From positions 1 to 12,108 of the forward strand of contig JAEWYG010000081.1 of the NCBI GenBank assembly GCA_023395755.1: a DNA stretch of 12,108 nucleotides, given 5' to 3'. Under the pieces are notes generated by a model. That model made no database searches and was not told where the DNA came from. It saw nothing but the letters and a program-made list of their open reading frames with translations. Shown here piece after piece: positions 6,599 to 12,108 of this stretch. A program made the position numbers and the translations under genes. Source of the stretch: Actinomycetes bacterium (GTDB lineage: Bacteria > Actinomycetota > Coriobacteriia > Coriobacteriales > Eggerthellaceae). How positions within the stretch are numbered: the first letter of the stretch is position 1; each line of letters begins with the position of its first letter.

Positions 6599-9277
6599 AT
6601 GACCGTAGAGTCCAATCGCTTCGCTGCATCGCTTGAGGTGGGCGAGGCAACGTACACCTACTATCCGGTTTCCGCGGTATCTGGTTCTGAGACATTGCCG
6701 TATTCGTTGACAGTTCTTTTGGAGAACGTTTTACGTAATGTGGAAGACGAGCAGGCGGCCGAAGAGCTGGCGCGGCGCATTGTGGCTGCGGGGAATGCGG
6801 GTGAAGTAGGCAGTGAGGTGGAATTTAGTCCAGCGCGCGTGCTGTTTCAAGATTTCACCGGTGTGCCTGTGTTTGTGGATTTTGCCGTTATGCGCGAAGC
6901 GTGCGCCGAATTAGGGGGCAACCCAGCGAAGATCAATCCGCAGATACCCTGCGATCTGGTAATAGACCATTCAGTTATCGCCGATGTTGCTGGATGTGCG
7001 GGGGCTCTTCAGCAAAATATGGACTTGGAGTTCTCTCGCAATAAAGAGCGTTATAACTTCCTAAAATGGTCGCAGGAATCGTTTCAAAACGTACGTATCG
7101 TTCCTCCGGGAGCGGGTATTTGTCATCAGCTGAACATTGAGCAGTTTGCGCATGTTGTTATGACATCGGATGCGGCGGGCGTGCAGCGTGCCTGCGACGA
7201 GGCTCCCGTAGCCTATTTCGATACGCTGGTGGGAACCGACAGCCATACACCCACAGCAAACGGCATTGGCGTACTGGGCTGGGGCGTGGGTGGTATCGAG
7301 GCTGAAGCGGCAGCTTTGGGTCAACCCATTACGACGCTGGTTCCTCAGGTTGTGGGCGTTCGGCTAACCGGCACGCTTTCCGAAGGGGTAGCTGCCATGG
7401 ACGTGGCGCTTACGTTTGCTCAGATGCTGCGCGAAAAGGGCGTAGTCGGGCGCTTCGTGGAGTGCTTTGGCCCCGGGCTTGACAGCCTGAATGCCACGCA
7501 GCGTGCCTGCATTGCTAATATGACACCTGAATACGGCAGTACGTGCACGCTGTTTCCCGTGGACGACGCGACTCTTGCCTATTTACGCTTGACGGGTCGC
7601 AATGACGAACAGGTGGCGCTTGTGGAGGCGTATGCCAAGGCCCAGGGTTTCTGGAACGACCCCGCCGCGCCGCATCGCCACTACGCTGAGGTAATCGAGC
7701 TTGATCTGGGTAGCGTCGAGCGTTCGCTTGCTGGTCCGTCGCGACCCCATGATCGCATTTCTCAGACTGATGTACAGGAACGTTTCCGCGCTTTGTGTGA
7801 CGAGCGCGGTCTCGATCGTACGAAGACGGTTTCTGTAGACGTTGCGGGGGAAGCCCGTGATCTCTCGCATGGCACCCTTGCCATTGCGGCAGTTACCAGT
7901 TGTACAACAGCTACCGATCCTCGCATGATGTTAGCTTGTGGTCTGGTGGCAAAAAAGGCGGCAGAAGCCGGTCTCGTGCCGCGTCCGTGGGTTAAGTGTG
8001 TACTTGCTCCGGGTAGTAAGGCAACCGAGCTGCTGCTTGACCGTGCGGGACTTATGGAAGGCCTCCGTCACTTAGGATTTTATACCTGCGGATTCGGGTG
8101 TATGAGCTGTATTGGCAATTCGGGTCCCATCTTGGAAGCGTTGCATAACGTGGCAGATGATATTGAACTTGCCAGCGTACTCTCGGGTAATCGCAACTTC
8201 GAGGGACGCATCTCGCCCGATGTGTCGCAGAACTATCTTGCAGCTCCAGCAATGGTAGTGGCCTATGCGCTTGCCGGTACGATAGATATTGACTTAGAAC
8301 ATGATGCTTTGGGTATGCGTGCTGATGGTACACCTGTTTTCTTGGCTGATATTTGGCCTACGGATGATGAGGTGTCTGCGCTGGTGACGGCACATGTTGA
8401 CGGTGAGCTGTACGAAGAGGGATCGCGCGGTCTGTATGAGGGTGATGCCGCTTGGCAGGCGCTGGGCTCAGAGAAAAGCGCTACGTTCGCGTGGGACGAT
8501 ACATCGACCTACGTGCGTCGCGCTCCTTACTTCGATGGTATGAAGCGCCAGCCGTCTGTGCCGGCTCCGGTACGGGGCGCTCGCGCTCTTGCTCGTTTGG
8601 GTGATTTCATTACCACTGATCATATTTCGCCAGCGGGGTCAATCGCGGCGGATTCACCGGCAGCGCGTTATCTTGAAGAGCGTGGCGTCGATCAGGCCGA
8701 CTTCAATACTTACGGTGCACGCCGCGGCAACCACGAGGTGATGATGCGTGGTACGTTTGCCAACGTAAAGCTTCAAAACCTGTTAGCCGCGGGGAAGAAG
8801 GGTGGATGGACGTGCGACTTTTTGAACCAAGAAGTGCGTCCGCTGTTTGATGCCGCTATGGATTATGAGGCCGCCGGCGTGCCGCTTGTGGTGGTGGCTG
8901 GCAAGATGTATGGCAGCGGCTCTTCGCGCGACTGGGCAGCAAAGGGTCCGGCGTTGTTGGGTATACGCGCTGCGTTTGCTGAGAGTTTCGAGCGTATTCA
9001 TCGTTCTAATCTTATTGGTATGGGTATTTTGCCATTGCAGTTTGCTGAAGGAGAAAGTGCCGAGAGTTTGGGGCTTGATGGCTCTGAAACCTATACGGTT
9101 GGAGCAATCGATTTTAGTGGGGGTCTGCCGGAACCGCGTAAAGTAGAGATATGTGCCGAACGCGCGGACGGTACGGCGACGACGTTTGAAGCAACGGTTC
9201 GCGTGGATACGCCTACGGAGGGCCGCTATTACGAAAACGGTGGAATTCTTCCTTACGTACTGCGAAGTTTATTGTAA
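6599..9277 (+). CDS. acnA: Aconitate hydratase A (aconitase), [4Fe-4S] enzyme
   Basis: This 892-residue protein matches the AcnA/IRP1 type of monomeric aconitase in length and domain order. It interconverts citrate and isocitrate through cis-aconitate in the cytoplasm. Cluster ligands are Cys435 (TSCTTATDP) and Cys501 and Cys504 (GFGCMSCIGNSGP), the same positions as in E. coli AcnA. Other landmarks are GTDSHTPTANGIG (212-224), GWGVGGIEAEAAALGQP just after, the linker-to-swivel segment GDFITTDHISPAG (668-680), and the swivel substrate loop YGSGSSRDWAAKGP (771-784) followed by ESFERIHRSNLIGMG. Two motifs depart from the usual sequence: SCTT for SCTN, and HTPTANG for the common HTTMING. The start is ATG behind GAGGGAAGG (6583-6591). 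It stands alone, without citrate synthase or isocitrate dehydrogenase beside it. No terminator is evident before the next gene, so read-through is possible. Confidence 0.97.
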   Translation: MTVESNRFAASLEVGEATYTYYPVSAVSGSETLPYSLTVLLENVLRNVEDEQAAEELARRIVAAGNAGEVGSEVEFSPARVLFQDFTGVPVFVDFAVMREACAELGGNPAKINPQIPCDLVIDHSVIADVAGCAGALQQNMDLEFSRNKERYNFLKWSQESFQNVRIVPPGAGICHQLNIEQFAHVVMTSDAAGVQRACDEAPVAYFDTLVGTDSHTPTANGIGVLGWGVGGIEAEAAALGQPITTLVPQVVGVRLTGTLSEGVAAMDVALTFAQMLREKGVVGRFVECFGPGLDSLNATQRACIANMTPEYGSTCTLFPVDDATLAYLRLTGRNDEQVALVEAYAKAQGFWNDPAAPHRHYAEVIELDLGSVERSLAGPSRPHDRISQTDVQERFRALCDERGLDRTKTVSVDVAGEARDLSHGTLAIAAVTSCTTATDPRMMLACGLVAKKAAEAGLVPRPWVKCVLAPGSKATELLLDRAGLMEGLRHLGFYTCGFGCMSCIGNSGPILEALHNVADDIELASVLSGNRNFEGRISPDVSQNYLAAPAMVVAYALAGTIDIDLEHDALGMRADGTPVFLADIWPTDDEVSALVTAHVDGELYEEGSRGLYEGDAAWQALGSEKSATFAWDDTSTYVRRAPYFDGMKRQPSVPAPVRGARALARLGDFITTDHISPAGSIAADSPAARYLEERGVDQADFNTYGARRGNHEVMMRGTFANVKLQNLLAAGKKGGWTCDFLNQEVRPLFDAAMDYEAAGVPLVVVAGKMYGSGSSRDWAAKGPALLGIRAAFAESFERIHRSNLIGMGILPLQFAEGESAESLGLDGSETYTVGAIDFSGGLPEPRKVEICAERADGTATTFEATVRVDTPTEGRYYENGGILPYVLRSLL

Positions 9278-9289
9278 AAACATGGCAAC

Positions 9290-9302
9290 ACCGGCGCCCG
9301 GT
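9290..9302 (+). repeat. Short GC palindrome between acnA and the next gene
   Basis: ACCGG and CCGGT are exact inverted repeats around CGC, 13 bases after the acnA stop. There is no T run, so it is not an intrinsic terminator. It could be an operator for the downstream promoter or chance. Confidence 0.25.
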
Positions 9303-9329
9303 CGCAGCAAGCGATTGGGCGCTTTAGTG

Positions 9330-9335
9330 TATAGT
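9330..9335 (+). promoter_or_regulatory. Possible -10 box (TATAGT) for the downstream membrane protein
   Basis: TATAGT lies 40 bases before the preferred GTG start and is preceded by TG. No good -35 hexamer is found at normal spacing. It overlaps the in-frame GTG at 9334, which argues further against that codon being the start. Confidence 0.35.
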
Positions 9336-9361
9336 GAAGACTTTAGGTAATCGAGGGTTAC

Positions 9362-9370
9362 AGGAAAGGG
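9362..9370 (+). promoter_or_regulatory. Ribosome-binding site choosing GTG 9376
   Basis: AGGAAAGGG lies 5 bases before GTG 9376. The earlier in-frame GTG at 9334 has no such site, and the 14 residues between them look non-coding. Confidence 0.65.
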
Positions 9371-9375
9371 ATGCC

Positions 9376-11274
9376 GTGAAACAGACATCCGGGTTCGATG
9401 CATTATTAGAAGCGCTTAAGCAATCAGGCGTAAATGTGGATGGTCGGTTTGATGCCGATTCCGAAGCTCCTACAGGGGGGCGAGGCGGTAACGGAGGCGG
9501 CTCGCAACCGCCGCACGTTCAGGTGGAGCTGCCCTTTGCCGATCGCATGGCGGCATGGGGTAAAAAGGCGCTTATTGCAGCGGCCATCATCATAATAATT
9601 ATTGGGTTGGCTGCCTACTGGTGGTTTCATCCGCCTATCAATATTCATAGCACAGATACCTGGATGTTTGTGGCGGTGTTCATCTTGTTGCCGCTGTTTC
9701 TGGTGTTTTGGAGTCGGTCTCGTAGCTACGAGACGGGTACAAGCAAGGTTGATCCGAACCCTGGTAAATCGAAGGCGTTCAAATGGGCATCGTATGTGCC
9801 GGTGGCTGTTGCTTTGGCCGGCGTAGTGGGCGCTATCTTGTCCTTGTCTATATTTCCGGGCAACGCCGAGAAGTATGCTAACGTATTGCAGACCGACACG
9901 CTTGAATTCGCTACGGACATCAAAGAGGTGAACTACTCAGAGATTCCGGTTATCGATCGCGATTCAGCGGTACTTTTGGGTAATCGCGAAATGGGCTCCA
10001 TCCCCGATTTTGTGAGTCAGTTCGAAATTTCACCGTTATATAGTCAGATTAACTATCAGGGTTCGCCGGTACGTGTGAGTCCGTTGGGTTATGCAGATTT
10101 GTTTAAGTGGTTCACGAACCGCGAGGCGGGTATCCCTGCTTACTCACTGGTGAATATGACCACACAGGATGCGGAGATTGTGCGCCTAGAAGACAATCCC
10201 ATCCACTATTCTCAATCTGAGCCGCTTGCGCGCAATATCGATCGTCATGTCCAATTGAGCTACCCGTTTTATATGTTCGACGAGAAATCGTTCGAGATTG
10301 ATGAAGAGGGTAAGCCTTGGTGGGTGTGTCCGGTACAGACGCGAACCATTGGTCTATTTGGTGGTACTACCATCCAGCGGGTAGTTATGGTAGATGCCAC
10401 GACGGGTGAAACGCAGGACTTATCTATTGATGAGGTGCCACAGTGGGTTGACCGCGCTTACCCCGCTGAATTGCTTATCGAGCAGTATAACTGGAGCGGT
10501 AAGTACAAAGATGGTTGGTTGAACTCGGTGTTTGGGCAGAAAAATGTTGTGCAGACCACGCCTGGCTCTGATGGCAATCTGGGATACAACTATATTGCTA
10601 AAGACGATGACGTATGGGTGTATACCGGGGTAACTTCGGCGACCGCAGACAATTCCATCATTGGCTTTGTGCTGGTAAACCAACGTACAGCTGAATCACA
10701 CTTCTATTCAGTGCCTGGTGCAACGGAGGCATCGGCAATGCAATCGGCCGAGGGTCAGGTACAAAATCTGCGCTATCATGCTACGTTCCCGCTGCTTATC
10801 AATGTGGCAAACCAGCCTACGTATTTCATGGCTTTGAAAGATGATGCGGGATTGGTGAAGCAGTTTGCCATGATCGACATTCAGCGCTATCAAAATGTTG
10901 CAGTGGGTAATACGGTAGCCGAGTGTCAGAAGTCCTATCAGGCACTTTTGGCCACCAACGGGGTGCTGGCTGATGCCGGGGAAGACATAGGTGCTCTTGA
11001 GGCGCAAGGTGTTATTGCCCACATTGCTCAAGCGGTAGTAGAGGGCAATTCGCACTTCTATGTGAAGCTTGTCGACGGCAATGCAATTTACGATTTTGCG
11101 TTACCTGGTCTGATTGAGATTGTGGGCTACAAAGAGGGCGACTCTATTGCATTCACCTATCTTGAGGCTGAACCGACCAACCCGGTCCAAGAGATTCTCA
11201 AGGGAGGTAGCACGGCAGGTACTACGGCAAAAGACGCTCGCTCTACCGGTGATGCTCAAGGAAATACCGTATAA
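9376..11274 (+). CDS. Unrecognised membrane-anchored protein with large extracytoplasmic domain
   Basis: The 632-residue product begins with a short cytoplasmic part (about 1-60) containing a predicted helix (FDALLEALKQSG) and a Gly-rich linker (about 32-44). Three membrane helices follow at about 64-84 (a run of isoleucines), 96-113 and 137-159. Residues 160-632 are soluble and, from the topology, probably outside. This part has a strand-rich look: VVMVDATTGETQDL (about 336-349) resembles a PepSY-type strand-turn, and a later block (about 465-510) contains PLLINVANQPTYFMALKDD. The end, about 543-598, alternates hydrophobic strands (GVIAHIAQAVVEGNSHFYV...EGDSIAFTYLEA, shown in parts) in an OB-fold-like manner, then a low-complexity Gly/Thr/Ala tail. 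I cannot assign a function. It lies between acnA and the L10 leader and its stop is only 3 bases before the rplJ promoter. Confidence 0.88.
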   Translation: MKQTSGFDALLEALKQSGVNVDGRFDADSEAPTGGRGGNGGGSQPPHVQVELPFADRMAAWGKKALIAAAIIIIIIGLAAYWWFHPPINIHSTDTWMFVAVFILLPLFLVFWSRSRSYETGTSKVDPNPGKSKAFKWASYVPVAVALAGVVGAILSLSIFPGNAEKYANVLQTDTLEFATDIKEVNYSEIPVIDRDSAVLLGNREMGSIPDFVSQFEISPLYSQINYQGSPVRVSPLGYADLFKWFTNREAGIPAYSLVNMTTQDAEIVRLEDNPIHYSQSEPLARNIDRHVQLSYPFYMFDEKSFEIDEEGKPWWVCPVQTRTIGLFGGTTIQRVVMVDATTGETQDLSIDEVPQWVDRAYPAELLIEQYNWSGKYKDGWLNSVFGQKNVVQTTPGSDGNLGYNYIAKDDDVWVYTGVTSATADNSIIGFVLVNQRTAESHFYSVPGATEASAMQSAEGQVQNLRYHATFPLLINVANQPTYFMALKDDAGLVKQFAMIDIQRYQNVAVGNTVAECQKSYQALLATNGVLADAGEDIGALEAQGVIAHIAQAVVEGNSHFYVKLVDGNAIYDFALPGLIEIVGYKEGDSIAFTYLEAEPTNPVQEILKGGSTAGTTAKDARSTGDAQGNTV

Positions 11275-11277
11275 GGG

Positions 11278-11305
11278 TTGACAAGAAGCGGAACGTGGCT
11301 AAAAT
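11278..11305 (+). promoter_or_regulatory. Strong promoter for the L10 leader and rplJ
   Basis: A perfect TTGACA (11278-11283) and TAAAAT (11300-11305) are separated by 16 bases. The -35 box starts 4 bases after the stop codon of the upstream gene. Initiation near 11312 would give a leader of about 225 bases. Confidence 0.8.
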
Positions 11306-11355
11306 GTAAAGGATGCTGTTTCAACTGAAGCTGCATACAAAAAGAATGTTCCGCT
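11287..11355 (+). repeat. Inverted repeat spanning the rplJ promoter and the leader
   Basis: AGCGGAACGT at 11287-11296 is complementary to ATGTTCCGCT at 11346-11355 (10 pairs, one of them G-U). The left arm lies between the -35 and -10 boxes, so it is absent from transcripts made at this promoter and present only in read-through RNA from upstream. The right arm overlaps the first base-paired element of the L10 leader. Confidence 0.6.
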
Positions 11356-11425
11356 GCCCAAGACAGCAGGTACCGAAAGGTTTAATCGCAGTAATGCGAC
11401 CCGCCGAGGTGGTTGTATAAGTTTC
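11345..11425 (+). promoter_or_regulatory. Ribosomal protein L10 leader (autoregulatory RNA)
   Basis: The stretch upstream of rplJ carries features of the bacterial L10 leader: a GCTG/CAGC helix (11353-11356 with 11364-11367) around CCCAAGA, then GGTACCGAAAGGTTTAA, a five-pair hairpin TCGCA-GTAA-TGCGA (11386-11399) closed by a GNRA-type tetraloop, and CCGCCGAGGTGG (11401-11412). In the family the L10(L12)4 complex binds this RNA and lowers expression of its own operon. Identification is from recalled family pattern and from position; a covariance-model search would settle the boundaries. Confidence 0.85.
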
Positions 11426-11442
11426 GTGCTTAGACGACCCCC
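11408..11442 (+). promoter_or_regulatory. Candidate antiterminator helix
   Basis: GGTGGTTGT at 11408-11416 can pair with ACGACCCCC at 11434-11442 over 8 of 9 positions (one U-G pair, one mismatch) with a 17-base loop. The second strand is exactly the left arm of the downstream terminator, so the two helices exclude each other. The first strand belongs to the conserved end of the L10 leader. Confidence 0.55.
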
Positions 11443-11477
11443 GCTGTCAGGTGACAGAGGGGGTCGTTCCTTTTCTC
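11434..11477 (+). terminator. Attenuator terminator ahead of rplJ
   Basis: ACGACCCCC (11434-11442) pairs perfectly with GGGGGTCGT (11459-11467), and an inner CTGTCA/TGACAG stem (11444-11457) extends it past one G-A mismatch. TCCTTTTCT follows. It stands about 60 bases before the rplJ start, downstream of the rplJ promoter, so it is a leader attenuator and not the end of the upstream gene alone. Confidence 0.88.
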
Positions 11478-11537
11478 AGGCGATGATCCCACCCGCGAGG
11501 GGCGGAACCCGAGTTTGTGAAGAAGGAGGTGTACTAC

Positions 11538-12059
11538 ATGCCCAATGTTCAGAACCAAGAAACGCTTGGCAAGATCAAGGAAGATCTTGGCGGCGTGAAC
11601 GCGATGTGGGTCGTGGACTACCGCGGCCTTACCGTGAAGCAGATTCAGGCGCTGCGCAACAACATCCGTGAGGCCGATGCCGGCATGAAGGTGTACAAGA
11701 ACACGCTCATGCACATCGCTCTCGAGGAGTTGGAGCTGCCGAACTTGGACGCCGTGCTGGAAGGCCCGTCTGCGTTCGTATTTGCAGGTGAAGATCCGGT
11801 CGCGTCTGCAAAAGCGATCAAAGACTTCTCCAAGAAGAACCCGAATCTGATTATTAAGGGTGGCATGATGGACGGCTCGTTCGTCGACGCTGCTCAGGTT
11901 GAGGCTATTGCCTCGCTGCCGTCGCGCGAAGAGCTTATTGCCAAGCTGCTCGGTACCATTTCCAACCCGCTGGTCAAGACGGTCCGTGTACTCAACGGTC
12001 CTATGGAGGCGTTCGCGCGCTGCGTGTCCGCTATTGGCGACCAGAAGAACGCTGCATAA
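11538..12059 (+). CDS. rplJ: 50S ribosomal protein L10
   Basis: The 173-residue protein is the usual length for L10, the base of the ribosomal stalk, which binds 23S rRNA through its N-terminal domain and holds L7/L12 dimers on its C-terminal helix. Recognisable parts are VVDYRGLTV (25-33), a KVYKNTL segment (51-57), the Gly-rich IIKGGMMDG stretch, SLPSREELIAKLLG and the C-terminal amphipathic helix with LVKTVRVLNGPMEAF. ATG 11538 is chosen because a near-perfect AAGGAGGT (11523-11530) sits 7 bases before it; an in-frame GTG at 11517 lies upstream of that site and is rejected. Codon choice is more biased to G/C-ending codons than in the neighbouring genes, as expected for a highly expressed gene. 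Control is likely by the attenuator just upstream. rplL should follow to the right. Confidence 0.98.
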   Translation: MPNVQNQETLGKIKEDLGGVNAMWVVDYRGLTVKQIQALRNNIREADAGMKVYKNTLMHIALEELELPNLDAVLEGPSAFVFAGEDPVASAKAIKDFSKKNPNLIIKGGMMDGSFVDAAQVEAIASLPSREELIAKLLGTISNPLVKTVRVLNGPMEAFARCVSAIGDQKNAA

Positions 12060-12073
12060 AGGTAGCGTAAAAA

Positions 12074-12092
12074 GCGCCGCGTGATGCGGTGC
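12074..12092 (-). other. Hairpin just after rplJ, T run on the minus strand
   Basis: GCGCCGC (12074-12080) pairs with GCGGTGC (12086-12092) over seven pairs with one G-U, around a 5-base loop. The + strand has no T run after it, but AAAAA precedes it, so read on the minus strand the stem is followed by TTTTT. It lies in the probable rplJ-rplL gap and is cut near the window end, so its role is uncertain. Confidence 0.4.
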
Positions 12093-12108
12093 CCGCTTGA
12101 AACAAGAC

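Noticed and set aside
8847..9146. 99-codon + strand frame inside acnA
   Set aside because: Out-of-frame shadow within the conserved swivel domain of aconitase.
9334..9375. GTG 9334 as start of the membrane protein
   Set aside because: It overlaps a -10-like box and lacks a ribosome-binding site; GTG 9376 has AGGAAAGGG in front.
11517..11537. GTG 11517 as start of L10
   Set aside because: It would translate the ribosome-binding site itself; ATG 11538 gives the standard L10 N-terminus.
11430..11714. 94-codon minus-strand open frame over the attenuator and rplJ start
   Set aside because: Antisense to a terminator and a ribosomal protein gene; no promoter or ribosome-binding site recognised.

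Overview
The window looks like a chromosomal segment of a high-GC-lineage Gram-positive, most plausibly class Coriobacteriia (Eggerthellaceae-like). The signs are frequent GTG starts behind strong GGAGG-type ribosome-binding sites, the style of the aconitase, and paired YhgE/Pip proteins. Base composition by eye is near 50% GC, low for that group; a low-GC member such as Cryptobacterium would fit, but this is inference and no marker gene settles it. All convincing genes are on the + strand. I see no tRNA, rRNA, CRISPR array, insertion sequence or phage gene.

Layout. (1) 1-610: the 3' part of modD, a quinolinate-phosphoribosyltransferase-like molybdenum-utilisation protein cut by the window edge, followed by a good intrinsic terminator (640-700). 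(2) 857-5631: two large tandem YhgE/Pip-family membrane proteins joined by an ATGA stop/start overlap, so almost certainly co-translated and perhaps a heteromeric complex. The first carries an extra C-terminal part with two more membrane segments. (3) 5774-6382: a small HEAT-repeat-like protein with its own TATAAT box and a hairpin at the expected 5' end of its mRNA. (4) 6599-9277: acnA, a full-length monomeric aconitase with all three [4Fe-4S] ligand cysteines but unusual residues in two conserved motifs. (5) 9376-11274: an unrecognised protein with three N-terminal membrane segments and a large extracytoplasmic part. (6) 11278-12059: a strong promoter, an L10-type ribosomal-protein leader with a terminator and a visible competing antiterminator, then rplJ (L10). 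rplL presumably lies just beyond the right edge.

Functional reading. The region is a series of separate transcription units rather than one pathway: molybdenum use, a cell-envelope membrane complex of unknown job, central carbon metabolism (citrate/isocitrate), an envelope protein, and ribosome stalk synthesis under autogenous attenuation. The points most worth a second look are the fused-translation YhgE pair, the attenuator upstream of rplJ including a possible read-through-specific refolding arm, the aconitase motif changes, and the unrecognised membrane protein.
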